From Bondarzewia mesenterica (Eukaryota > Basidiomycota > Agaricomycetes > Russulales > Bondarzewiaceae), in assembly GCA_004802705.1 (NCBI GenBank), contig SGPL01000091.1, forward strand, positions 16,220 to 80,219: a stretch of 64,000 nt of DNA, in the 5' to 3' direction. How positions within the stretch are numbered: the stretch's first letter is position 1; every line of letters starts with the position of its first letter. The notes beneath the pieces were generated by a model. That model was not told the DNA's origin. It saw only the letters and a list, made by a program, of their open reading frames with translations, and made no database searches. A program made the translations under genes and the position numbers. This document shows positions 11,101 through 22,663 of the stretch, piece by piece.

Positions 11101-14100
11101 TTTGATATTGATCAGCAGCGTTTGCATGATCTCTATCGATACACAATCCGGGTATGCAGAACCTTGCTCAACAAGCCCTTCGTTTGCCCCTTAGACCGTA
11201 TGCCGTATTTTTTCGCGCCTGTCAAGCTCTCATGGGAGGGTGTCTCGGATCAAACTGATTATCGATGGCGCCTGCCAAAGGTTGTCGATGCAATCCCATG
11301 GGACCTGGTTTCACTTGCTGCTAAGCATTGGGTAGTCCCGTTGCAGTCTGGGTCTGTGGAGGCAATAGCGACAGATGTTACGGATGCCATAATCCAAGAC
11401 AGATGGGTGGAATTCACAAGAAGGCATTATGTTATCTGCGTTCGACCCGATCTGACACCGCTCAGTAAGCCTCCGGATAGCCAGGTATGATATCAGTGCC
11501 TTCATGCTTCCAGAAGGAGCTTGAGTTAACTTCCGAATTTGTTCAGCGGGAAGCTGCGTACGAAAATATGGTGGAATATTGCAAGGAACATCGAAAAGGG
11601 TTCGAAGGACTTAACGATTATGGGCAACCACTAATTCAAGTAGACCGCGTTTATCCAGTTTTGAACCGTTTGAATCCCACGATTAAGCCGGCAAACTCCC
11701 CGGCAAAACCACCCGCCAAATGTGAGTGCGGCATGAGTGTCGTGCGAGTTATATCTATTGACACTACCCAAGACCTTATTCCTGAATTATGCGCGAAGTT
11801 CACGATCCCAGCAAGGTTTATTCATTTCTCGTTCGTTTCATTGTAACGCGCATCTAATCTTGGATAATTTGCTAGCACATTTCGGACCGCTCTTCTCCTG
11901 CCATCCATCATGCGACGAATTGATGATCTTTTACTTGTCAAGGAGCTCAACGCTCTATTTTTCGACCATGCTATATCCGATCATCTTCTGCACGCTGCCA
12001 TTTCTGCGCCTTCAGCAGGCATTCAATTCGACTATGAGCGCCTCGAGCTTCTCGGTATGTCTTTCCTTTGTTAAATGCCCATAACGTCTATTGATGAATA
12101 TTTTCCCGATGAAAGGGGATGCTTATCTCAAATACCTGTCTTCGATCTATTTGTTCGTCACCAACCCCTCGCAACATGAAGGAGCGCTACATTCCGCCCG
12201 ATTGCGCATAATTAGCAATAAGGCTTTATTGTTGAATGCGGATCGGGCGGGATTGCCCCCGTTCATCCAGGCCAAACCGTTTGTTTCTAAATTATGGCAA
12301 CCACCGTTTTTTCACGTCGTCCCACCGCCTCAGCCTCATGCGGCAACCTCGAAAGGGGATGGGGAAGACGCTGATGCGCACCATGAGGTTCACACTTCAA
12401 ACGATTCACCTTCTGCCACTGCTGGGAATAGTGATGTAGTCGAGGCTCCGTCTGGCCAGACCGGATTGCCAGAAGCGACAACTGTGCCGTCCGGCACACA
12501 ACGAATGCCTGAAACGAGCTTCCGACCTGATTCTGACGGTAAAAATGTTTCAACTTCTCTTCCAACAGAAGATTCTGGACACGATGAAGGGCAAATGGAT
12601 GACTCCCAATCAAACGCGGAGCTCCAGCGCTCAAAAAGAAAACGGCAGCAAGACGAGAAAAATGTCCATTGGCTCGGTGACAAGGTAAGCACAGCCATAT
12701 CTCCCCTCTCACGATTACTGACTCCAGATATCAGGCAGTAGCCGACGTTGCCGAGGCTATTGTTGGGGCGGCCTATGTAACGGGTGGTCGCGAAGCGGCG
12801 TTGAAGGCCTCAAAGGCACTTTGCATAGCTGTCCCTCGAATTGACCGCTGGTCTGACTTCGGGAGAAAAGCGCTCGCCCCCCCACCCGATGTGACGGCAA
12901 AGTTGCGCCCAGGATCGATAAGAGCGGTCGAAAAGATCATCGGTCACAAATTCACCCGACCTCATCTCCTTGCGCAGGCCTTGGTATGGGTGCCCCTTAA
13001 TCTCCCACGTTATTAAATCCTTCTGAGTGCAGATATCTGTCAGACGCACGCATCGATCCAGGGCTATGAGATGACTTGTTACGAACGATTGGAATTCATT
13101 GGAGATGCCATTCTGGATTTCTGTGGGTCGGCTTTCATTCATTGAGACTGATGCCAGATTACTGATGGCTTATTCAAGTGGTGATTCGCCATATCTTTGA
13201 CCGTGACACGACACTGTCTCCTGGCGCACTGACGTTACTGAAGGCTCGTTCATGTTGAAGCTAGGACGCTCAATGGCTGACTTAATCTCCGGGAATATCT
13301 AGGGTGCTATGGTATCCAATGCAGCGCTTGCAGCCGTCTGCATCCAGGCTGGATTGCACGAGCATCTCATCTTTGAGTCCTTCACCTTAGCGAGCAATAT
13401 CCAGACCTATGCAGAGAATATCAAGGCAAAGCAGGCAGAGGAGCACGACCTGGCGGCCAAGGAGGGCAGATCTCCCGGGCAATACTGGGTGGATGTTGAG
13501 CCGCCCAAGGTTTGTATCACTTGGATCGGTATTTGTCTCCTTGCCTTCATTTGGGCTAATGTCTCGGTCCGCAGGCGCTTTCAGACGTTGTTGAATCAAT
13601 CATCGGTGCTATCTATATCTCCGATAACTTTTCTCCTGTGGGAGTCGAAATCTTCTTCGACAATGTCTTGAAGCCCTTCTATGATACGCATATCACGCTG
13701 AAGACGCTCTCACATCATCCTACCAAGATCCTCTTCGAGTTGTTCCAGGCACAAGGATGCCAAATGTTCGAGATGATCAAAGGACAAGAAAGGACAGACG
13801 ACAAACAACAGACCACACGTTGCGACGGTGAGCTGGCACGCCTATTCCTGTTTAGTTCAATTGACCAATCGCCATCCCTACAGTTCTGGTTCACGATGTC
13901 GTGCTTGCAAGCGCTGAGGACATCACATCGGCCCTCGCCACAAAACAAGCCTCTTTACGTGCTCTTGACGCGCTAGAAGGCGATCCGGACTTCATGACGC
14001 GGACTTGTGACTGCAGAGCCCTCATGCAGGCGAAGAAAGCGAAGAAAAAGACCCTTAAACAGGTAATGGCAGGTTTTAGTGACGAGGAGGACGAAGACTT

Positions 14101-14164
14101 GAAGGCGGTAGAGGGCGCTTTGAACGTAAAGGACGCTACAGAATCGGGGGACGAAGATGCATGA
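8154..14164 (+). CDS. Dicer-like RNase III protein with degenerate helicase
   Basis: Eighteen exons (8154-8568, 8630-8656, 8719-8821, 8875-9031, 9094-9802, 9856-9971, 10025-10125, 10194-11484, 11547-11721, 11773-11815, 11876-12054, 12116-12684, 12735-12983, 13044-13122, 13179-13243, 13303-13509, 13575-13827, 13884-14164) give about 1672 residues. Domain order: a helicase-like region (about 125-560), a Dicer dimerisation-type domain, a PAZ-like stretch, RNase IIIa (ERLELLGDAYL near 1102; second acidic motif DVAEAIVGA near 1299), RNase IIIb (ERLEFIGDAIL near 1392; DVVESIIGA near 1499) and a dsRBD-like tail. Both RNase III sites keep their acidic residues, so dsRNA cleavage to small RNAs is likely. 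The helicase lacks the GSGKT P-loop and has DARP where DECH is expected. Two joins are odd: exon 7/8 needs the acceptor at 10193 or a 1-nt shift, and intron 13244-13302 starts with GC. Confidence 0.9.
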
Positions 14165-14342
14165 CATCTTTGTATCACATATCACTGCATCGCACTACCT
14201 GGGCTCCACGATACCAAATACAGTCCAGAACACTCATGTCTGAACACGATGCAGAATCTGATTATCACAAACTATCTCATTGCAATTCCCCAAGTCGGTG
14301 TAATAGGAGAAGTACTGATGGTCCGATGGCCAGCTGAAACAA

Positions 14343-14681
14343 CTATGAGGCCTTGTTCCTGGTTTGGTTAAATGAGTACCCTTATTCATGGATCGTAGTC
14401 AAGCAGTAAACACGTACAGCTGGTATGTAGCTGCCAGCAAGGGAACAGAGAAACCGAAAGCCAAGAAAGTGACGAGTTTCACTCCAAACGCGCTTTTGTT
14501 GTTGTACTTGAAAGGCATGTGCTATTTCATAAACGAGAAAATGCCTTGAGCATCTCGACCCCTTTCTGCGTGTGGTACATCCACTTACTTTGTGCTCGCC
14601 GTGAGCACCTCGCGAAGGTGCTGCCAAACGAGACCGGAGGATCTGCCGACGGAGGACTGGAGCGCGGACGATGATGGACAT
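14343..14681 (-). CDS. COX7C: Cytochrome c oxidase subunit VIIc (yeast Cox8 family)
   Basis: Three exons, 14681-14589, 14521-14418 and a last exon 14358-14343 of 16 nt, encode 70 residues. A basic, Arg-rich presequence (MSIIVRAPVLRRQILRSRLA) fits mitochondrial import. It is followed by the family core LPFK-like MPFKYNNKSAFGVKLV and one membrane helix (about 44-62) ending in ATYQL. The protein sits in the inner membrane in complex IV. The 3' end depends on an intron 14417-14359; reading through instead would add a few unrelated residues. Length matches the family. Confidence 0.85.
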
Positions 14682-15654
14682 TGTGGTTGGTTGCAAGCTG
14701 ACTGGAGGGAGTGTGGGAAACTTTGTGGGCAGCAAGGCTTCCGATCTTCGCCGATAACTCCGATGAAATTGCTGTCGCCGTCATGCTCAGCGCCGAACGC
14801 GGCTTAACTCAGAGAAAGTTGGTTACTGTTGCATGGAATGTTTAGTTACTCATGGACGTAAATGACTATGTATATGGTGTTGCTCACCTGCAGCTTCAGT
14901 CACGGCAGACACAGTCATATATTTGGTCATCACATATCCACCGGATACTCGCCAAATATTGTGACCCATGTGGAAGAAATTTTGGTGGCTTGCATATCTT
15001 GTAGAAAATTGGGTCCTCAGCCAATCACAGTGCTCAAAACCTGGATATAAACCAAAATATGCGAAGCTCGAAAACACTTCCACATGAGTCACAAAATATG
15101 ACCGATATTGAATGAATATGGGGTGCCCAAAAATCTGCCTCCATCTGCCGTAAGTGCAATGGTGGTTCGGAATTCTGCGATTAGTATCGGCTGCGACATG
15201 TATGTCGAGTCAGGAGGACCTTATCAGCACAACGATCGATGAAGAGACATTCAGATTGCCAGTGATACGCTATCGTCAGTCGCTCTGATGTACAGCTCCC
15301 GCTCCAGGCACAAAAAAAAAACCCCCATGGATATCCGCGCACAAAATCCAGAGAAAAGAATAACCGACCAGATAAAGTCATGAGGATGGGTATTGCAAAG
15401 TGAAGGGTATCAAATATGAGAGAAGGACATAAAACTAGAGCGCCGGATGAGAATTGGAGATGAAACGACGAACGCGAGAGCGAATCGAGATAAGTGCGAA
15501 AGCGTAGGAATTGCCCTCCGGCAAGCAAACGATCAAACTTCAACGACAAGGGATGTTCAAAACAATTCGTAACTTAAGCAGGCTGGAGACGCATGAAGGC
15601 CGGTGAGTGACAATAGGTGACAATGCTCAACAATGATGAAAAAATACGAACAGG
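14682..15654. other. Intergenic region holding an inverted repeat
   Basis: Apart from the inverted repeat listed separately, I see no gene. A minus-strand ORF at 15181-15549 lacks any family resemblance and overlaps an A9 run. Confidence 0.4.
14950..15115. repeat. Imperfect inverted repeat, MITE-like
   Basis: The left arm (about 14950-15014) and the reverse complement of the right arm (about 15050-15115) match along their length with gaps. The best core is the 13-bp CATGTGGAAG-centred block: AATATTGTGACCCATGTGGA on the left pairs with CTTCCACATGAGTCACAAAA on the right. The loop is short. Arms of roughly 65 bp and a total of about 165 bp fit a small non-autonomous DNA element or a hairpin transcript. 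I could not define a target-site duplication. Confidence 0.45.
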
Positions 15655-15912
15655 TTATAATTTTTGATCACGAGGTTTCAAAGGCTTCGAATCCTCCGGA
15701 ACGCTCCCTTTAGGGGAGAGGGTATCGTCCTTTTTCTCCAAATAGTCATCAGTATCCCAATCTATGCGTGGCAAAGACTCCCGAGGTTGCGAGAGAAGTT
15801 CAGTAAGGCTGAGCTCAGGCCGGCCACCACGCAGAGAGGTTCGTCGATATGAAGCAGAAGAAGTAGGAAATTGGTACGAAGAGGTAGATGACTGAGAGCA
15901 GGGTATCTTCAT
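15655..15912 (-). CDS. Small unknown protein
   Basis: A single open frame of 85 residues from ATG 15912 (MKIPCSQ) to the stop at 15655. It is Ser-rich at first, then holds a compact charged block (RGGRPELSLTELLSQPRESL, IDWDTDDYLE) and ends KPRDQKL. The same frame continues upstream past one TGA (15967-15969) to 16320, so an upstream exon or a mis-called stop is possible. I recognise no domain. The acidic/Pro block looks like real protein, but there is no second line of evidence. Confidence 0.4.
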   Translation of the reverse strand: MKIPCSQSSTSSYQFPTSSASYRRTSLRGGRPELSLTELLSQPRESLPRIDWDTDDYLEKKDDTLSPKGSVPEDSKPLKPRDQKL

Positions 15913-16546
15913 CTTGTACGAGACAGACGAATGTTCCTCGCGCCAGCTTAGAAGTGGAGTACGCAATCAGGGGATAGGCTTGCGAGGGTGGATCGGACGG
16001 GCTCTGGGACCAGGCTGAGGTGAAAGGGGGACGAAACAGTCTGTAGAGGGAAGAATATTCTTGATATCAACTGCCCCGTGAGCTTGTCGTCCAAGCTGCA
16101 GCGTCGTCAAGTCCGGGCGGGCAGCCTCGCAAGGTGTTTTGTGAGGCATATCGTGACGACTTGAATACAAAAGAAGTCGGCGAGTCGGAATTGGAAAAAA
16201 GGTGACGGTGATAGGGCTGGAGGAAAGGGGGGTTTGAAAGACTTGGGAATATGTGACCCTATGTGACCTGTCCTGCATCGAGTGCATATTCGAGGAGGGC
16301 ATAGACGTCACACCTGTCACGAGAGGCCATTTCGGCCAATTTCACGGGGCTTGTATTTGCGGGGGTGGCTGTGTGAGGCCGGTATTCCGGAGTCCGGACG
16401 GTGCTCCGGCTGCCTTATCTTATCTGACTTGTCTTTTGCAGAATGTGCCTCCGGCCCCCGCCCCCATGCTCGCCGGGCGTCATATTATGAGCAACCTCTC
16501 TCTCGATTTCTTATCGTCCACCAAACGCTTCTCTTCCCTGACCACC
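15913..16546. other. Divergent promoter region of the aldehyde dehydrogenase gene
   Basis: It lies between the small minus-strand gene and the ALDH gene. It contains a C-rich tract at about 16452-16465 close to the ALDH start. Alternative in-frame ALDH start codons lie at 16466 and 16487. No TATA box is clear. Confidence 0.4.
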
Positions 16547-19058
16547 ATGTCTCTCGTTGCTCAAGTCAGTATCCCTCGCTACAACAAGACGATCACCGTT
16601 CCCACCGGTCTCTTCATCAACAACAAGTTTGTTCCCTCCGTGGATTCTTCGGAACCCATTCCGTATGTTTCTCATCTTCTTATGATCTCATCACTTTGAT
16701 AGATCAGAATCTGATTTTCCTGCACAGAGTCTTCAACCCTGCAACAGAGGAGGTCATTTGTTCCATCACAGCTGGTACTTGATCTGCATCGTTGTCATCT
16801 AGCCATCCGTTATTGACCAATCCTAATACCGCTAGCATCGTCCAAGGATGTAGACATAGCCGTGGCTGCCGCCCGCGAAGCGTTCCGAACCACCTGGGGA
16901 AAAAAACGTCGCTGGGTTTGAGCGTGCGAGGCTAATAAACAAACTTGCTGACCTCATGGAACGAGATCAACAAATTCTTGCCGAGTTGGAATGCGTGAAC
17001 AATGGTAAACCCGTCAAAATGGCTAGGTACGCGTACCCACCAACTTACTCGATCACCTCATCTTATCGTTGGTTCGTGCATAGGGATTTCGATATTGGGG
17101 ATAGTATCGGATGCCTTCGCTACTATGCTGGCTGGGCCGACAAAATTGTCGGCCAGGTGCGTGCTAAGAACGTCGTTCTCGTCTCGTACAGATCCTCATC
17201 TCTCTCAGAGTATTGAAATAGATCGCAAAACAAAGTTCGCCTTTACATCTCCCGATCCGATCGGCGTGTGTGGTCAAATGTATGTCTTCCACTTAGGTGG
17301 CATTGTAGAATAATAAGCTCACAATTCAAATGCAGCATCCCCTGGAATTATCCGATTCAGATGTGGTGTGTATATTAAGCCTCGCCTTCGTGAGAATTCT
17401 GGTTGATCAACTTATGCAGGGCATGGAAGGTTGCACCTGCACTCGCCGTCGGGTGCACAGTCGTCATGAAGCCTTCCGAGATTACACCACTCACAGCGCT
17501 TGTACGTTCTAAATCGATATCAGCTTTCATACGTTTTGAATGTTAATCCTCCTGTCCTGTCTGTTATCTAGAAACTTTCGGAACTTGTCGTGGAAGCTGG
17601 GTAAGTTCGTACAATCTCCCTCAGTGGTCTTAATCGATCGATATCCTCGTGTTCAGGTTTCCGCCGGGCGTCATTAACACAATTCCCTCCGTGGGTTCTG
17701 TGGGTGGCGCTGCAATGGCTGCTCACATGGATATTGACAAAGTCGCCTTCACCGGATCGACTATCACCGGTCGTAAGATCATGGAAGCTGCCGCAAAGAG
17801 TAACCTAAAGAAGGTACCCCTTGCCATGCTAGCTGCATACAAACATTTAGATGAAGCTTCGATATACGATAACAGGTATCCCTCGAGCTGGGCGGCAAAT
17901 CTCCGCAGTTGATATTTGAGTCCGCGGACTTGGATCAAGGTAACTTCTCGGAAACAATGAACGATCTGTCGTGCCGTATTAACGCATTATGTTCTTCAGC
18001 TGCTAATTGGGCGGCTCTGGGCATTCTATTCAATACTGGTCAAGACTGCACTGCCGGATCTAGGGTGTATGTTCAGGATACCATCTATGAGAAATTCCTT
18101 TCTTTGTTGGCGTCGAAGGCCAAAGCACTTGTCATTGGTGATGGTTTCGACGAGGCGACCGGCGGAGGGCCTGTGGTCAGTTGGCGCCCTCGCTTCGACT
18201 GCTTCATATCTGATAGATGTGATCACGATCTTGCCAGGTCTCAAAAGCTCAGTACGACAGGGTGTGGGGATATATTGAAGCAGGAAAAAGCGAGGGGGCA
18301 AGGGTTGTTGTTGGCGGAGAAAAGCGAAAAACCACGGGATACTGGGTCGACCCTACGAGTGAGTATCCACTTGATCTCAACAATGGACAGATACTCACTG
18401 TCATACAGTTTTTGCTGATGTACGCCCCGAAATGAAAATCGTGTGTTCATCGTCCTCTCCGCCTGTCCCGTAACTAATGTCTTGATTGATACAGGTCCGG
18501 GAGGAGGTATAGTGGATATCGATAGTCGAAGCCGCATTCCTGACCCGACCATTTTTTTTTAGATCTTTGGTCCTGTGTTGGCCGTCGGTAAATTCACGAC
18601 AGAGGAAGAGGCCATAACCCTGGCAAATAACACGACATATGGCCTTGGGGCCGGTTTACACTCAAGTGCGTTACACCATTCTTCTTCTTTTTTTTTAAAA
18701 CGTTTTGATGCGGGTGCCTAGATGACGCGGCCCAATGCATGCGCGTTTCTTCCGCTCTAGAAGCCGGGACGGTAACTACTTTCCCGATATCTTCTTTATT
18801 TTGTTAAGAAACATGGATAACTGATCACCTCTCGGATGTTAGGTTTGGGTGAATCAGTATAATCTGCTATACAACAATGTGCCTTTCGGTGGAAAGAAGC
18901 AGAGTGGTTTTGGTAAGTCGCTATCTACGATTATACGACAGTTCACTGACGGGGAACTGTCGATAGGCCGCGAGCTCGGGAGCCATGCGCTGGATGAGTA
19001 TATATCCACGAAGGCCGTGCACTGGAATTATGGAGAAAAACTCGAATGGCCGTTGTAG
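16547..19058 (+). CDS. NAD(P)+-dependent aldehyde dehydrogenase
   Basis: Eighteen exons (first 16547-16662, last 18967-19058; exon 14, 18495-18506, is only 12 nt) encode about 504 residues of the ALDH superfamily. It oxidises aldehydes to carboxylic acids. Visible hallmarks are [10 protein letters not shown] with Asn near 170, the cofactor motif [18 protein letters not shown] with the general base Glu near 269, and [13 protein letters not shown] with the catalytic Cys near 303. The end is [15 protein letters not shown]. All active-site residues are present, so it should be active. A run of seven A at 16900-16906 puts exon 3 out of frame; six A restore [14 protein letters not shown]. This is best explained as a base-calling error. 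Upstream in-frame ATGs at 16466 and 16487 could add an N-terminal extension. Confidence 0.9.
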
Positions 19059-20431
19059 GGTGTTTAGGACATTGTCACTTGAAGCAAAACCAGCAGCACC
19101 CAATCAAATCGTGTACGACTACGTCATCTGCTTGCGCTTTCAAATGTATTCAATCATTGAGATGGGTGCTGTCTGACTAGCTAACATGAGATTGGCTGAT
19201 CTGTGATAGAAATAGCTCACACAGTGTTTGCACAGTCATACGGATAAAAAAAGGTCGCTTCGTATGAGCGGAGGAGTTAGGCTGCTGATTCTGATCAATA
19301 TGATCACGATCTCAGTCGTCCAGGGCTTCACCGCTTGCAGCTGCAGGACCTCTCAATTTTCTGATCTTCACTTAATTTGACAGGAAAGCTTGACAGGAAA
19401 GATTTGTTCGTGTAACTGTCCAAACTTATCAGTTAAACTTCGTTGAGCGTCCATAAAGAAGGGCATGGTGGAAGTGTCTTTGGCCGGCGCCGCAGGCTAG
19501 GTAATTCCAACGTCGTATGTAGTGATTCAACTGACTGATACACCCAAAGTTGATCAATTGAAGAGCCCGCGGGGGAGTTGAGTCAGGACAGCCTCTTGAC
19601 GTGTCCAGTATGCACCTGCGGAATTTTTGAAACCGACTCGGATACCGTGACTAATTTTACGGCGAACACTACCTCCATCTCAGGTTGGTCACCACTTCTT
19701 TATCATGGTGCTGTCGACCCAGTAAGAAGTAGTCGATGAATATTCTTTTGTTGTTCACTAAGTGGGCTGACGAGAATAATCACATGCGACGCGGTCAGCC
19801 CAAACGCAGACCTAATTATACCAAGTTGCGGTGTTCTTCAAAGATAGGATTGTCGGCTGTCAGCAAATTCTGACCCCGCGAAGAAACAGCCTCCCGGTGA
19901 ACATTAGGACATCGACATGTAGGTCCATTAACCCCGCCACACTTGCGGAGCGAAGGTTCGAGTTGATCGCCTTCGAAGATATTTCTGCTACGGAGGCTGA
20001 GTCGAGCTCTCAAAGCGCACAGCTTCGGATACTATTTTGCCAAAGTCCACAGCTCCCGCACTCAAGGAGACCCGACATCCCCGAGTCCATGATTTTGCCA
20101 ACACCAGAATGCTGCATGGGTAGTGTTCCGCATTCCAGGCTAAAGGTAAAGGCTCATGACAAGAGTACAGCACCCAATATTCCTTTGCAAGGTTAACTAG
20201 AATTTGACATTAGAGTCAAGATCGCATTAGCATACAGGATGATAGAGGTCGTCGAGCGAAGAATGTGATGAGTAAGATGTATAGTTGGTGTTATAGTTTA
20301 CCGTGACAAGATGATGGACCAAACAACGATAAAATCATGGGCAGAGATGGACCTGCCACTCTCCACGCCGCTCATGCGAACTCAATTTAACTACGATAAT
20401 AACCGTGTGCAACAGCTTCCTGAGGGATAGA
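19059..20431. other. Convergent intergenic region, nothing supported
   Basis: About 1.4 kb between two gene ends. It has a short tandem of TTGACAGGAAAG (about 19377-19400) and several ORFs without family character (for example 19831-20196). Confidence 0.4.
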
Positions 20432-21441
20432 TCAGTGAGAAGACTGTGTGCAGAGTGGGTAGACACGCACGGTGTCATATTCGGGTTGCCCTGCTGGAAC
20501 CATCCCAACCATATCGCATTCAGGATACATATACGCCATAGAAGGGTGTTGTTGCACGTTGTCAACAGGTCCTTCCGCTCTGACAGCTGTCTGCCTATAC
20601 GACGGATAAGCATGCTCATCGGGGGGAGTGGATCAGAGAGGGTACATACCAGAGCTGGGCATCATACTGCTGTGGCACGCCAACAGTCGTCAATGAGTGA
20701 ACACCATCTGTTACGCCTGAGTAGGCCGTTGGTGAGGATAAATCGGCAGGCCATGACGGTGGAAAAGGAGCAGTAGCTGCGGAGGACGGGAATGGTGTTT
20801 CATGGGCCCATTGGCCAGCTTGAGAAGGGAAGCGCACATTGGCCTGTGCTGAGTACGGAGCCCAAGACGAAGCCTGCTGACCGTACCAACCGCCTTGAGA
20901 AGTGTTGTTAGGGATTTCCGGTCTTGAGTTTCCTGTTGCGTGGTTGGAAGGATAGGAAGCATAGGCGTTGTCGACGGTGGTGGTGGGGAACGTGCTTGTC
21001 GCGAGGTGATGGACGCCACCGCTTTCAAATTGCCCCATGCCCGTGAAAGGGTCTTGAGGCCCCTGCTGCATGTACGAAAACCCAGGATCCGCGATGAATG
21101 GTTCCATGTGCTGAGGAGATAGACTCCTGCCCATGGCAGCATTACGAACGTAGATGCAGTCCAGGTTCATCTTCTCACATCGTCTGCATTTGTGTGGGTT
21201 CTGGGATGACGCGCACTGGTAAAGGGCTGAGACTCTACATGCATATGTATGGGAAGCTTGACTCACCTTGACCTGCCGTCTTCGACATTCAGTACAAGCA
21301 ATTGCAGCGCGTCTCGATCTGGTATCGCCGGTCCCGTTGCGGCGTGGACGGTGCTCGTTCGCTGCAAGGGACGAAATCATCAATGAGGGGATCTTAAGAA
21401 GTGTAGGATTGAGCTATACTCGGTTGTGTAGTAGGGTTCAT
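20432..21441 (-). CDS. Zn2Cys6 binuclear cluster transcription factor
   Basis: Exons 21441-21420, 21361-21267, 21215-20650 and 20594-20432 join in phase to about 281 residues. The N-terminus (MNPTTQPTNEHRPRR) leads into the DNA-binding cluster: ACTECRRRQVKC, then PHKCRRCEKMNLDC, six Cys in the fungal Zn2Cys6 pattern, split by the intron 21266-21216. The remainder is Gln/Pro/Ser/Gly/Tyr-rich and probably disordered, with no fungal_trans middle homology domain visible. That makes it short for the class. The last exon could instead splice again at about 20479 and end near 20387. Targets cannot be told from sequence. Confidence 0.8.
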
Positions 21442-22663
21442 GTCACTGGCGCCGTGTGATTTGGCTAGAGGGGAGAGTCACGAGTGGGATCTGCAGACCA
21501 GCTCGATCCCCTCACTTTATAAGGCAGTGGGGGCCTTCCAAATTTGCTGGTAGGCTTGTGGATGGAAAGTACATCGTGTCCATCAGCACGAGCTGTGTTG
21601 TGATTCCATAACACTGGACTGCCAGTGGAATCCACAAGTCAAAAGAAACAAGCGCCTGTTTGGCGCTGGGAGAAAGGCCATAACGGCACTCGCAGATAAA
21701 ACGGCGCCTCGGTCCCCCATGGCCATAATTGGACAATTCAAAGTGTGCTATCTAACCCTTCCACGAGCGTGTGTCGTGATGAAAATTTGACACAACTGTT
21801 TGCCGTTGGAACTGGATAAGAACATGCAGAACCTTGTGCGTGACTCCACTGCAGGTCTCCGCCGGCTTCCATCATGGTTTCCTCGAGGCCACTGCGGAAA
21901 ATGCCGGGAACGGAATTTCGCAAACAAGATGTTGAATCATGGGCAGCATCTTCCCAGCGTCTGAGGCTCCTATTGAGACTTCGCACGTCAGCCCAGCTTG
22001 TAGTTCAGAGTCCCCCTGAACTCGCGGCCGGGACTAAATATGAAACATACCTCGGAGCAAGTCGAGAACCCGTTGTCACATTCTACTCAAATGGTCCCTG
22101 AGACCACCGTCGCGGTATGATCGCGGTCCGAAGTAAACACCACGAGAACCGTTGTCGGCCGAAGCCTTGCATACGGTCGATCAGTGTGGATTACAATCAT
22201 GAGTTGTCGGTTGTCACAGCGTTGCCACTGACTCGCTGCATTCATCATCAAAACATCCTAAAACAATGTTGTCGCAAATTCGGCAAGTTTACAATGGGCC
22301 AGAACCGCAGGCTGAGACTTGAGATTCAAACGACCCACAATTCATACAGCATTTACCTTACAAACTCTGCAACGAATCAGAATTTCTGACAGACCAAGCT
22401 GATCGATGATCCATGGCATCTCCCACAAGATACAATGAAACCAAAGTGTCGGGTCCTGAGATAAAACAAAGAGTCAGGTTGTCGGGGATTGCCGTGCGTC
22501 TTTCTCTTTGACACACGGATATGGGGTTGCGCTCAAAGAAGCCGAAGGGAGGAGGCGGTGGAAAGTCAGGCAGGCTAAACGAAAATTTATCGGGTGGCGT
22601 TAACGTTGAAGGCAACCTCAGGTTCAACTAAAGACTGCAACGTACATACAAAGAACAAGGGAT
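21442..22663. other. Intergenic, long upstream region of the Zn2Cys6 gene
   Basis: No gene is supported. ORFs at 21738-22389 on both strands lack protein character. A TATA box close to the Zn2Cys6 start is listed separately. Confidence 0.4.
21516..21521 (-). promoter_or_regulatory. TATA box of the Zn2Cys6 gene
   Basis: Reads TATAAA on the minus strand, about 75 bp upstream of the start codon at 21441. The spacing fits a core promoter with a short leader. Confidence 0.4.

Noticed and set aside
10249..11490. Long single ORF taken as a separate 413-residue gene
   Set aside because: It is the large exon 8 of the Dicer-like gene; the frame opens upstream through a phase-correct intron and carries the Dicer dimerisation region.
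16900..16906. Aldehyde dehydrogenase as a pseudogene
   Set aside because: Only one homopolymer frameshift, all active-site residues and 18 exon borders intact; error is more likely.
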